Assembly: GCA_002118135.1 (NCBI GenBank)
Contig: BDIU01000476.1
Coordinates: forward strand, 1-64,000
Source of the DNA: Trebouxia sp. TZW2008
Lineage: Eukaryota > Chlorophyta > Trebouxiophyceae > Trebouxiales > Trebouxiaceae
Reading direction: 5' to 3'
Length of the DNA stretch: 64,000 nt
In this document: piece by piece, positions 33,801 through 44,800 of the stretch
Numbering within the stretch: position 1 is the stretch's first letter
How the letters are laid out: every line of letters starts with the position of its first letter
The notes under the pieces: model-generated
Told to the model about the DNA's origin: nothing
Seen by the model: only the letters and a program-made list of their open reading frames with translations
Database searches by the model: none
Made by a program: the position numbers and the translations under genes

Positions 33801-35914
33801 GATGAAAGCGGCCTGCCTGGGTATGCACAGCAATTCAACTCATCTGTCAGCAGAAGTGCTGTGCATAGAACTGGCAACCTGGGCTTGTCCCAACACTGTC
33901 TTATTGAAGGTGGACAGCAGACATCGCAACATGGACCACTCACAAAGCACAGCAATCAGGACCAAAAGGAGCACAGGCCAGCCGAACCCACCTCAAAGTT
34001 CTTGCAGTCAATGCACTTGCAGTTGTCGCCGCAGTAGATGCCAGCTTGAAAGCACTCGCAGTACTTCTTGAGGCAGCCTGACTTCTTGCAATTGCAGCCT
34101 TTGTTATGGCGAGCGTTGCCAGCAGCAAGACCTTCCTCCTGCAACCACTGACGCAAATGTGACCAAAAGCAATCATGTTTGTTACAGCTTGGACATGCTT
34201 GCATATATATGTTGATAGGTAGCCTGACTTCTTGCAGTTGCAGCCCTTGTTGTGACGAGCATTGCCAGCAGAACACACTGATTGGCAAATGCATCCACAG
34301 TTTTCTAACGACCTGTAGCAGCTTTGAACGCTTTGCTGTGAAGCAGCTACAGAGCTGTGCTGCTTGCAGCGCTGCTACAAGCCCATCTGAGGAAGATGCA
34401 ATGCATGACGTGATTGACCTGCAGGCACTTGAGGCATTATGGCATTTTTCCTGACGCATCTAGCCATGTCCTGCATGTTCCAAACTTCACAATGCAGAAG
34501 TTTGCAACAAGACAGTCAGTACTGCTAGGAGCAACAGGGTTTGGTCACAGTGCAATGATCAGTGAGTGAGGATGATGTGAGAGGCATACCGAGGCTCCGG
34601 CTTGGATTTTGGGCCTGAAAGCATTTGGGTTCCTCTCCAAAATGGCCTCCACAGCTGACTGACGTGTAGCCTCGTTTTCCATGTTGTTGCAGCAGTTGAC
34701 GCAGTTGCAGCCATCACAGTAGCGCCCAGACGCAAAGCACTCACAGTACCTGTAGCGACAGGCTATATCAGCACATGCAGTCAAGACCAATATCAGCAAT
34801 TGTATGCAGGCCGCTCACTGCCATTTCAAACAGCCTGGCTTGTGACTGCATCTCAATGGAATGTTACTGTTGAAGTGCAGGAGAGCGTTCATGCTCAGCA
34901 TGTGACTTGGGCATGCGGCCACGTAAGTGTGCGTTCTCAGCAGTTCAAGCTAGCAGTTGCTGCATAAGGGATGCAGTTGTGAGCTGGGAACCAAGCCAAA
35001 GTCAGAGTTGTCATTCTCATGCGCAAGCAACCGCAAGGTGCATCTACACTTAGCTGAACAGCTGAAAACAACTTGCAATGCCATTCCCACAAGGAGTCTA
35101 ATGCATCATGCGGTCACAGTCCATGTCAGGGTTGAAAATACGTCAGGGTTAAAAATTGGTGGGTCTCACAGCTTGAGGCATCTAGAGTTCTTGCAATTGC
35201 AGTGTTTCTTGGAGGTAGCGCTGCTGGGCCTGTTGCGCCCGCGCTGCCTGCAGCAAGTGACAGAGCATTTATTGGGAAAGCACTTGCCAGCTGAACGGCA
35301 AGGTGCTGAATCTCCATAAACACTGGTACACAGAAGCTCAAGTAGACAGGCTAAAAGTGCAGGCAAACCAGATCAGAAGCATGTGAGCCTTGGTGACATT
35401 ACTTGTAACAATGGGTACGCCTGCTGATGATACATACTCACATCAGCTGCAATGTGATATGCAAGCATCTCAAAGCTCAGCACATGTGTTTGAATTGCTT
35501 TGAAGCCAGGCATCTAGGCATGCATGATCTGGCATGCACTTGCAATGTGCAAGCTTGCGCAAAATGGGCAGAGGTCAGGACATCACACATCAACACATGC
35601 AAGGTGAACTTATAATTTCCTTAAGTTTGCCATCTAGCCAGGTATACTGTAGGCTTTTGAGCTTGGAATTTGCCTGGTTTAAACATGCAAGGGTAGGTTT
35701 GGAGTGTGGGGTTCTGTGCTGCATGGGCAGAGAACTGGAAACTCAAAATCAGAACATGCAAGGTGAGGGTGATGGACCTGGCAGGTGATGCTACAAGAGA
35801 GGAGCCAGCATGGCCTGGCAACAGACTCGGTGACAGCTGCGGGCTGTGGTAGTTGTTGCCATGCACAGACATGCTCTGCAGAACCAGCCCAGCTGACCTC
35901 TGATCATTGTGCAT
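27888..35914 (-). CDS. CRC-domain DNA-binding protein (TSO1/TCX/LIN54 type)
   Basis: CRC proteins bind CHR-type promoter elements and are the DNA-contacting part of DREAM/MuvB cell-cycle complexes. Exons run downward: 35778-35914, 35170-35247, 34590-34749, 33992-34138, 32908-33172, 32340-32473, 31746-31959, 30787-31029, 29682-29984, 29326-29480, 28102-28885 and tentatively 27888-28027. The first CXC motif spans [19 protein letters not shown], the linker is [10 protein letters not shown], and the second CXC is [19 protein letters not shown] with [13 protein letters not shown]. Both DNA-contacting Tyr positions are kept. Downstream come [20 protein letters not shown] and [18 protein letters not shown], then a long Gln/Ser/His-rich tail. 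Codon 1 at 35914 follows an AG, so a 5' exon may lie further upstream. The last exon fits in phase but is not supported by similarity. Confidence 0.9.
28250..28500 (-). repeat. In-frame ~28-residue repeats in the CRC protein tail
   Basis: Three units based on [18 protein letters not shown] and QQPHAHDHA follow each other in the same frame. Units 1 and 2 are about 28-29 residues; the third is partial. They are Gln/His/Ser-rich and probably disordered. Confidence 0.85.
29195..29255 (-). repeat. Copy of CRC gene exon 10 tail and donor
   Basis: The donor side of exon 29326-29480 (TTCACCTGCAAGCTTTGC and AGAAGCTGGTGTC on the plus strand) is repeated about 120 bases downstream in transcription order. 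Confidence 0.7.
30225..30745 (-). repeat. Three copies of CRC gene exon 8 tail and donor
   Basis: Blocks at about 30602-30740, 30420-30550 and 30225-30315 repeat the 3' half of exon 30787-31029, including the codons for [13 protein letters not shown] and [14 protein letters not shown]. Spacing is about 180 bases. The first two keep a donor context (CAAGGTAA). All lie downstream of the working exon. Confidence 0.9.
31139..31236 (-). mobile_element. SINE-like repeat, copy 3 (reverse orientation)
   Basis: Read on the minus strand this matches the body of 11281-11395: TAGGATAGCACAGAACC, GGAGGCAGTTGATTGC, CTGCTGAGCCTGTCTAGCA. The simple-repeat tail is missing. It lies in a CRC gene intron, 20 kb from the other copies. 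Confidence 0.65.
31440..31680 (-). repeat. Two copies of CRC gene exon 7 tail and donor
   Basis: The donor end of exon 31746-31959 (CTACCTGTGCTCTGAT, GCATCTGTGCTGAG on the plus strand) is repeated at about 31600-31680 and, more decayed, at 31440-31515. Both are downstream of the working exon. Confidence 0.8.
32661..32681. repeat. GA dinucleotide microsatellite
   Basis: A run of about nine GA units in a CRC gene intron. Confidence 0.9.
33290..33760 (-). repeat. Three copies of CRC gene exon 5 head and acceptor
   Basis: Blocks at about 33305-33380, 33505-33580 and 33685-33755 repeat the start of exon 32908-33172 (codons like [11 protein letters not shown]). On the plus strand they share GGCATGTCCTGGGGCTG and CACTGCCTCC. 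They lie upstream of the working exon, about 190 bases apart. Confidence 0.88.
34212..34280 (-). repeat. Decayed copy of the second CXC-motif exon
   Basis: The copy keeps codons for [17 protein letters not shown], against [17 protein letters not shown] in exon 33992-34138. It lies about 130 bases upstream of it. A zinc-binding Cys has become Tyr, and stops follow. Confidence 0.88.
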
Positions 35915-36943
35915 CTGTGCTGTTTGATCAGAGACCAGACGCTGGCAGAGAGCTGCGCTGTTGTGATTGTCGCTGTTGGGTGCAGCTTGCGCACACTAGG
36001 CAGCTGCGCTGTCAAGGACACCTGCGTTTGAAGTCGTGCAAAAGCTGGTTGTTCAGTGGCAAATTGCAACGAGAAGATATGTGCAGCCATGGTCTCCCCA
36101 TCACATGTGCAGCACGCAAAATGCTGAAGTTGATCAGCGGGTTTAGGTCTCAACTACAACTCAGCCACATATGTGTGACATCTACAGATGTTTTGACTCT
36201 ATCGTCTTGTTAAAGCATGCAGAACATGCAGATGTGCTCTATGGCTGGCCAGAACCTTCATTGGCAGTGTGTAATCGAGTAATATGAACAGAACAAGACG
36301 GCTTGTAAACCCCTGTGTGACCTATTTTCTGAAGCAGGCTCACCAGTCACTCTCTATGCGAGAACGCGCCTCAACTGAGCGCAGCTGACTTTCTGGCCTT
36401 GGCCGCGGGGAGTAGATCAGCGACTCAGGCCCCAGGGTCCTCCCGGCGTTGGCTCAAATGATATCCGGCCTTAAAAGAGCTAGATCTCTAGTAACAGCAG
36501 TCGGAGCATTTGCAGAGTCGCGCACTGGCTGGAGAGCCTCCCGATAAGGCCAGCGGAACGGCGCCCTGTCTACTGTATTTCTGTTGCCGGTCTCAACCCG
36601 TCGTCACGCACTCACCTGTGTGTCGGTGACAAAATCCAAATTCGTGTGCACACCTCGCCGCTTTGAAAATTGCAAGTATGAAAGGACCTCGCCGTTCCGT
36701 TTCTTCATTTCCGTTGCCAAAACAAGCAGTACTTTATGGCTGACTTTCGACATTTTACGCGCTCCGTGTTGCACGATGGCATGCTTACGCTGCCCGTTGC
36801 AACAGTTTGACCTAAACTGCTGTGTCATGACCTGCTTGGTGCAAGTTGTTCCTACTCAGCGCGCAAGCAAAGACACGGACGACTTTCAGCCAAAGGTGTG
36901 ACAATCTATCAGCTCGTGGACGGTTGCAAGTGATCGATTTCGT
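35915..36943. promoter_or_regulatory. Divergent region between the CRC gene and the gene at 36944
   Basis: This 1-kb stretch separates two divergent genes. The part from about 36360 to 36640 is GC- and CpG-rich, unlike the introns, and is the most promoter-like piece. A non-coding or short coding first exon of the CRC gene may also lie here. I see no tRNA or other RNA gene. Confidence 0.45.
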
Positions 36944-39329
36944 ATGTTCGCGCTCCTGCCGACGCAAGCCTTGCCTCACAGAAGCTGTCCCGAGTGTACT
37001 TTGAAGTTCGGGATCAGAAATTCGTCGCGCAAAAGGCCGCGAGCAGCCAGTGCGCAACACCATACCCAGCCTTCAGATGATGCGGGCAGCTCAGAGGTGC
37101 AGAACAAGCTTCTAGATGTCATTCGGGTGCAGATTGGTCAGGTAAAAGTGAAGGATTTCGTCAAGGAAGAAAGCGAAAAGCTTCGACAAGCAGCGGAAGA
37201 GGTCAGTATCTCTTAATAAACTGAAGGCATAGCAAATGCGTTTTTAGTGTCTGATCTGGCCTTTCCTGACAATGCATAGATGGTGTACAGGCTAAGGGTG
37301 AAGTTGATCAGCTTAGTAAGCTGACACGAGACAGGTCAAATTTGGCGTTTGATAGCGCGACGGTGGGCATACAGCTTCTGCATGTTAGACCCTGCATGCT
37401 GATGAATTGTTGTTGCATGCTGTTGCAGAACGTTTTGGAAGGAAACATTCATCAATATCTAAGTATGCACATTTGAATCTGCTGCTCAGGCTGACATCAA
37501 CAAGCTTGCCGATGATTTTGAAGAGCAGTTGAGAGCCAGTCGGGAGAAGCTTGAGGTAACCCAAAGCCACATCAGCAAAGTCACCCATCTGCTGAGCCCA
37601 TTCACATTATTGTTGATGTTGTCACACTTCCCATCATCCCATCCCATCCCATGCCATCGATCCCATCATGCCAGTGGCAATGTCTGTCAACAGCAAAGGT
37701 TCTGATTGTGTGAAGGAGAGCATATACCACCATGCCATGTTGCCAAGAACTAACCTGGCATGACCTTGTTTCAACAAAGTAGCCTTGTAATACACAGTTG
37801 CCTTTTGTTCAGGCCGATGACAAGGAGTTCATGGACTGGGAGGAAAAGACAGCGATCAAGCGCAGCGAGGGCACCTTCTTTCAGGGCTTGTACCGTGTCA
37901 AGAAGAAGCTGCCAAATGCCAAGACTTCTGCAGCTATCAACACTGAGGTACTCAAACATACAACAGTTGATTGCAGTAGGGCCAAGTACTGCTGGCTTCC
38001 CTGAACTTGCACCTCCAGCATACATCCTGTCAGCAGACAATACCTGCTTGATGAAATGCAGAGCTCAACCTGCAGTGACACGCAGTGCTCTTCTGGCATG
38101 AGCTGTAGTTGCCAGACGCTGCTGCTGCAACAGTGGATACCAAAGCCGACGATGTCCTACAAATTCCAGCAGTGATCAGATCTTGGTCAGCTTCTGGCAC
38201 GCACATTGTTGTTACGAAGCTAGGACAGCATACCTGACATTTTGGCTTTGCAATCGCAGTGTTTTTGCATGATGAGTTCGACAGGCTTGAGCTTAGCACA
38301 GATGTACTGCGCATATTAGTGCCTTCAGATAGGCTGGTGATCTTGTGTCAGCCAATTGGTGCTCTTGAAAGCTGCTGCATCTGCTGGGGCTGTTACTTCA
38401 AACGCTATGCAGCGTGTTGATGTATGTGATTTTTGTTCAGGTCATATGCGGCCTTAGACACAGCAGCATGTGGCCTCAATAGGAGCACATACTCAAACAT
38501 GCTGCACGCCGTTCCAGACAAATGTCTCAGCAGACTTAATCCAGAGTAGCATCCACTCTCAATACAGCTTGTGCTTTGGCAGACACATGCCTACAAGCTG
38601 TCCGCCCTGGAGCACTGCAGATGCATGCCCAACAAATGCTAGCACTTGTATTTTTGCAGATGCATGCCCACTGGCTACTTATAGTCACTTACTTGTGTTG
38701 CTGCATATGCATGCCCAATAGCTGTCTCCAATTGCCCTTGAAGTGGTCTCACAAGACAGGACTTGGGCAGCTCACATCTAGTGGCTGCGCTAGAACTTGT
38801 ATGTTGTCATGAATGTCATGCATAGCGCGATTGTGTTTCCGCAGATGCATGCCCAAGAAGCAGAGCAAAGAGCGGAAGCTGTGGAAGCAGCTGTGCAGCA
38901 AGGGAACCTGCAGCAAGAGCAGAAATTGCAACCAAGTGCTCTGAAGCTGTATGGCACCAGCGCACTCACGGCCATACTGTCATTTGTGGTGGTTTCAGGT
39001 ACAGTTTGCAACCTTTGGCTTGCGTGCGCTTGCTCAGACAGACATTGTCTAGACAACAAGCTACTGCAACTCACTACAGTGCATGTGGCCGAGCCCATGT
39101 CAGCCCTGCACTTGAGTTGCAGTCAAGGCATTGTCTGCCTTGCAATGCAACATCCAGCATGCCAATTAGCATGCTGCCTGCTCTACCAAATACTGGTTTG
39201 ATGTTTGACGGTCAAAATCTGACATGCTGTGCAGATGCCTTGTCAAGCTCGCCATCCTGGGGCCGAGATGGCATTTACATTGTCATAGTGCTGTTGTTGG
39301 GTTTAAATCTTTTGAGCGGCAGAAATTAG
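36944..39329 (+). CDS. Membrane protein of unknown function, probably organelle-targeted
   Basis: Five exons join in phase: 36944-37201, 37490-37555, 37813-37947, 38845-38998 and 39235-39329, giving about 235 residues. The N-terminus (MFALLPTQALPHRSC, then Arg/Ser-rich to RKRPRAASAQ) looks like a plastid or mitochondrial presequence. The middle is charged and helical (EESEKLRQAAEEADINKLA, DDFEEQLRASREKLE, EFMDWEEKTAIKRSEGTFF). Two hydrophobic segments near the end (TSALTAILSFVVVSG and GIYIVIVLLLGLNLL) flank a short loop with SSPSWGRDG. I do not recognise the family. A soluble coiled domain held by a C-terminal hairpin anchor is the most that can be said. Intron 3 has a series of acceptor copies. 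Confidence 0.8.
38575..38720 (+). repeat. Series of ~40-base copies of the exon 4 acceptor
   Basis: GCAGACACATGCCTACAAGC (38577), GCAGATGCATGCCCAACA (about 38617), GCAGATGCATGCCCACTGG (about 38657) and GCATATGCATGCCCAATAG (about 38703) all resemble GCAGATGCATGCCCAAGAAG at the working acceptor, 38841. The first three are about 40 bases apart. Confidence 0.85.
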
Positions 39330-40098
39330 CAAGAATGGAGGTGGCAGTGCAGATATGGGTGGGTAGATTGTCCTGTGACGCGAGATGCAGCTAAGTGAGC
39401 ACTTGTGTAGCAATATCTGCAGCTTCCGTGATGCTCACTGGCTGAACTTGCATGCAATGATGAAGTTCAATCGACATTTAGGTCATGTTTTTGGCCAGTC
39501 ATACAGGGTTGGATCTTTGACGGCAATGTACACTATTGAGTAGTGGACGGCAGGCTCCTGACAGTGTTGCCTCGTCTGCACTCTGTCATGTCACTGTTAC
39601 TACAGTGTAGTTATTCGTCAGCTTCGCTCTTGCTCTGTGTTTCCCAACACTGACATCCCGTCAGCATTGTCACTGTAAGCTTACAAGCTCGCATTTGGCA
39701 TCAGTACATGCCAAGCATCGCACAAGCCGGGCGTTGCACGAATCATAGCCAGTGTAAACATCATAATGATCCAAGCATTGCTGTGCGCCGCAGTTTTGCC
39801 TTGTTCACTCCTGCCGCATGACACATCCTGAGCAGCAGGCCGTTGGAACATCTGGGTGCGTAAGGCATTTATTGCAAAAATCATGTCACCGTACGTCAGC
39901 TGCAAATGTCATGTTCAGCTTGACAAATTTGCTGTAGACCTCAGTCTCCTCAACAGCTGTTGTGTAAGCAGGACACTTGGGCATGGAAAAACAGTGCAGA
40001 GACTCGATGTCTGGGTTTGTAAAAACTCCTGTTATGACGCCTGACGGAGGCTCCCTTCATGACACCTAATGGCAGAGATTTTAAAAAGAAGAGCCTCT
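39330..40098. other. Spacer between convergent genes
   Basis: This holds the 3' untranslated regions of the gene at 36944 and of the ATP synthase delta gene. No further gene is visible. The probable shared 3'-end signal at 39674-39685 is listed separately. Confidence 0.55.
39674..39685. terminator. Palindromic TGTAAGCTTACA, likely two-way polyadenylation signal
   Basis: TGTAA is the usual polyadenylation signal of chlorophyte nuclear genes. This perfect palindrome offers it on both strands, 345 bases past the stop of the plus gene and 414 bases past the stop of the minus gene. Confidence 0.55.
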
Positions 40099-41201
40099 CT
40101 AGGCTAGTGCTCCAGCACTCTTGCCTTGCAGTTCACCGGAAATGCTGTTCAGCTGACCCCTGATGGACATGTCTATTTGCGATGAGCCATACTCGACAGT
40201 GAATCCACCAATCAATGACTCATCAATGATTGGCTTTAGCTTGATATTCTTGGAGCCTGTGAGCTCCTGCAACTTCTTTGCGATCAGGAACTGCTGCTCC
40301 TGCCCAAGCTTGACTGCTGAGCGCAATACAGCCACCTGCAGACAAGCTTGTATATAGACATATGTATGACTTTTTGCACGCTCCCTGCAAGAGTCTCATG
40401 CAGGGCGCAATCAACACGCACATGGCTATAAGTGGCAGTGAAGACAGTTGACACGCCATTGATGGACAGCATTTGATGTTGCAATGCATGTTGGAGGAAC
40501 ATGCTCCACACTGAAACCACAACCAATGAAGCACAGGCACAAGTTGCCAGTTCCAGCTGGTGTTGGCTGAATGCTTGTGATGCAATGCCTGTACAGCGTC
40601 TGGTCCCAAATGCGGCATGTCTGACCTGTGTGTCTGTCAACTTGCAATAGGTCTTCTCAAATGCGTCCAAAATCTCCGCAATGGCCTGGATGCGGTCTTT
40701 GTCGATCAACAAGTTCAAGAAGTTGGTCGTGTATTTGCTGAGACCAGCTTCTTTGCTAATCTTCTTGACAACATCCCTCTTCTTTTCCTCGGCCATGACT
40801 GGGTTGAACAGGAAGTCCTTGACCTGCTCATTCTCGCTGAAGAGAGCTTGAAGTGCATCGACATCCGAGTGGACGTCATCAAGGGAGTTGTTTTCGAAGG
40901 CAATCTCGACTAGGGCATTGGCATATGCTCCACCAACAGCGTCGTGCTCCAACTGCGGCAAAAGATGCGTTTGAGGGCCCGACCGAGCATGCATAAAACT
41001 GTCTGACCGGTAGACGCTGGACGACCGTCTTACGTTCATCCGAGTGACCTTGCGTGAGCGTCTGCCGGCACCATTTGATCTGAAGTTAGCTGCCACGGGG
41101 GTGCCGGTGAACAGGGCCTTGCCTGCGCGTGCGGGGCGCGCAGACGATCTGCAGGATGCTCTGCACGGCAAAACAGAACCACCGACAAGTGCGAACGACA
41201 T
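40099..41201 (-). CDS. ATPD: Chloroplast ATP synthase delta subunit
   Basis: The delta subunit links the F1 head to the peripheral stalk of the chloroplast ATP synthase. Three exons run downward: 41034-41201, 40626-40952 and 40099-40335, all phase 0, giving 243 residues. The first exon is a typical transit peptide (MSFALVGGSVLPCRASCRSS, rich in Arg, Ala and Ser). The mature part begins near GGAYANALVEIAFENNSL, followed by VMAEEKKRDVVKKISKEA, TTNFLNLLIDKDRI and a C-terminal ESLIGGFTVEYGSSQIDMS, the conserved delta/OSCP signature. The 81-nt first intron has no stop and is a multiple of three. This is the only complete multi-exon gene here without obvious exon copies in its introns. Confidence 0.96.
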
Positions 41202-41800
41202 CTTGGGCGACTAGCGTAGTCGCTCGAGCTTGCCCGGCTTAGTGCGAAAGCTGCCGTTATCTTCAACATGCAATGCACCACCTCGCTCACTGATTATGCA
41301 CCCTAACCCGCATGCCAGCCTCTGAAAGCTACAAATTGTGCTTGCCATTGGCAGTTCTACATGGCATGCAAAACATCCTAGCTGCGTCCTACGGTGTGAA
41401 TGGTCTTGCAAAGTCCTTCAGCAAGTTCACTCTACCGCTTGACAAAGCACCTGTGCTCAAAATGCAGTGCTGCTGGCTGCAAGCAGACCCATGCATGTTT
41501 GGCTTTTTCCAAAAATGTGTGAAGATTCATTGCATACATTTGCTAACCAAGGCATGGGACAACGTTGACAAAATTTACTCACGAGCAGGCAGCCCGCGCA
41601 CAGCAGAAGTTGACTGTGCCCACACAAGACACATGTACAATGAATAATCAGAAGTGGCGTCAACATGTGTTCACATAGCCCGGCTAGCAACTTAGCAAGT
41701 TGGCATGCCTTCAAACAGAACTCAAACATCGACGTCCCTGCTTTGCTGCAGTTTGACACAACAGTTCAGCACATCATGCTATGCGCATGTGCTACAGCTG
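41202..41800. promoter_or_regulatory. Spacer between the leucyl-tRNA synthetase stop and the ATPD start
   Basis: Both genes are read leftward, so these 599 bases contain the synthetase 3' untranslated region and the ATPD promoter. I see no other gene. Confidence 0.5.
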
Positions 41801-44800
41801 TTATGAGCCATTGACTGCAAGATTGGCAATATGCTGCTCTGGCGTGCCATTAGCTGTGTGCTTGTTCTGACGCTGTTGAGGCACTGTAGTTGACAGCACC
41901 ACCAGAGGTTTGCCAGGCTCAGCTGCGCTAATCTTCTCAGCAAGGTCAGATTGCTGCGCTGCGTCATCTGTTGTCATGTGCACCGCTATGCTCTGCAGGT
42001 CCAGCGTCCTTTGCAGGTACTCCTGGTTCTCTCTGAGCACTTGTGCCTCGTCAAAGACCAGCCTCACGTTAAGGACCTGCAGACAAGTCACTGCTCAGTG
42101 TGCATTGAAGACTCAAAACTGTGCAGCACCTGGTCCACAGAGGATACACAGCGTTTATGCATGTCTGTATGCTGCCCAAAGAATGTCTAAGTTACAAATG
42201 TGGGGCACAGCTTGAGAGGTGAGTCTGCGGTCCAGCCAGCGCAGCAAAGTGACTGAGAACAAGCGCAGCGACCAGCCTTTGTACAGCATGGCATCCATCC
42301 TTTGGACAGCGCAGCACAGGGAAAGTGCATGGTACAGCAAAATGCAAGTCAAGAGCGCATCGACCAAATGGGTCAGCAAAGCTCCTCTCATGTGCTGGCA
42401 CCAAGCCAAGAGAACACACTGCCCTTTCTCATGAGACAAGGCGAGCTGACAGGTGAGGCAGCTTGGTGAGCAACCACAACTGTACAGACAAAGCTCCCAG
42501 CAGGTGTGAGCGAATGACAAGAAGGGGTCACTCACGTCTGGGCCCAGCACATTGGTCTCCTTCATGCGCATCTGTGCGAAGGGCATGACAGCCTTCTTCA
42601 GCTCTTGCTCCTTCATGCTGCTCAGAGACGGCTCAGCCTTCATCTGCACAGCATGTAGGTGTGTGCTGACAGGTGACATCATACGCACAACACATGACAT
42701 TGGGCACTGTCAGCAGTAAGGCTTGGATGCAGGGTGGCATGGCAGACAAAGGGTCACACGTGTCAGGAGTCAGAGACACAGCTGTACACCAAGCCAGCAG
42801 CCTGCAATGCAAGGTAAAGTGGCTGACAAGTGGTGACATGCATCAGCTGCTGAAGGGCAAATACGCAGAGCATGCAGAGCAGCCTGCAATGCAAGACAAA
42901 GTGGCTGACAAGTGGTGACATGCATCACCTGCCAAAGGCGTATATCCAGAGCATGGATAGCCAAGAATGCAAGACATAATGCCTGGAAGTTGGTGACATG
43001 CATCAATTGCCTGGATTCCAGCTTTGACTTTTGTGCAAGGCAGCAAAATTTGCTTGGCAGCCACAGGAGTCAAAAGCACACTGGCCTATACCTGGATTGA
43101 CTGTCTCATGATTTTTGTTGCTTAACAGAAACAAACTTGTGGGAGCGCATGCCAGCAGCAATGACTGATTACAAGCAAGTGAAGAAGAGCAATATGGCGT
43201 ACCCTGGCCACCATCTGCTGTTGCACGTCATTGGGAAAGCTGCTTGACTGCCGGTCATACAGCTCAGACAAGTTAGTCAGCACCCGTTCCCGCCAGCCAG
43301 TGAATCTGTCTGCTACAAATAGGTCTGCATGCACCACCTGCACAACACACACATCACATTCTCGACACAGCACATACAGTGCATCACAATGTTGTCTACA
43401 TTAGACACAGCACCAATACAGCACAGACACATTACATACAATGAGCGCTGGTGCGTCTATCAAAGTCAAAAATCCCTGCATCCTGACTCTGTGCTGGTGC
43501 GTCATCTTCGTGTGACAATAGAGTCAAAGTTTTCTGTATTCAGACTCTGTGCTACAGATCCTGGCTTGACAAAGCCTGTGTCTGCCGTAATCCTCCTGGG
43601 AAGTTGACAGACAGGCACTGACAGGTACTCAGGAGCACTGAATGCAGACAAGAAGCTGCCTGACTTAGAGCTTCAAAGCACTGCGAGGCTGATCATAGAG
43701 CATGCAACTGGGTCTCACTAGGTACGAGACTGTGAGGCAAGACAGAATGCAAGCAGCATATTTGCATGCTCCCTTGCCATACAATGCTGCAACGCCAACA
43801 ATTGACATCTTGAGGACGGCTCAGCATGCAACAAGCATCAAGCAACATGCAATCCTGCGTATCTGAGTGGGAGCAAGCAATCGACTGCCATCTGAGAACG
43901 CGTCCAACTGACAACACATTATGACTACCAACCTTAGCGGCCGGCGGGGCTGGCTGCCCCTTCTTCACCTTCACCTTGCCGTGCTTGTCAATGTCTTTGC
44001 GCAGCGCATCCACACGCTCCTGCATGTACATTGCGGCACCCTGCACCAGCACGCATGTGTGTCAGGTATCATGTGAGATTGCCAGGGCAGACCCACCGCG
44101 TAAGTGGAAGTCACACACCAGAGTCACTGCTTGTGGCCAACCTTCTGCTTGCGCTGCTATGAACTTGTGCAGCTATAAACCTGATCCCTTGCATATTGCA
44201 AGAAACATCTTGAGAAAACAAATTCATGACAGCACAACTACATAGAAATCCCTTGCACAAGGTTGGCCACAGGTTTTGACTCAGCTGCATTGTGCAATCA
44301 GCCTGGGGTACATACTGCTGCATGCTGACCCGTACCTGAAGGGCTCATTATGCACTTGTACAGCTTTCTTGCATGTCCCATCACATAACCATGTTGTCAA
44401 AGGTGATCAGAGCAGTTGCAAACGGCTGCACTGCATTTGCCCACTGTTCTCTAACCCACATCTTTGCATTTTGATTTGTAGAGTCAACAAAGGCATTTGT
44501 AGAGTCAACAATGGCATCTGTTAGAAGAGGTAATGTCCACCTTGCTGCATTGTTGTTCAGGTTCACCACACATCCAGACAAGCTGCCTTGTGTGTACTCT
44601 GATGCTTCATCGATGATTCAACGCATCTGCATGGCTCTCTTGCCTGGACCCAAGTTTCCTTTGTAGATGCATTTATGGATCATGAATGCATTGACATAGT
44701 CAGGAGCGACAGAATCAGACCTGAAGCGCCATGCTGAAGTTGCATAGTTGCTACATGCATTCCAGTCTACTCACCTATCATCTGGTTTGCAACGTCAACA

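Noticed and set aside
36360..36640. GC-rich block as an rRNA or tRNA gene
   Set aside because: I find no conserved tRNA or 5S internal promoter boxes; it fits a promoter better.
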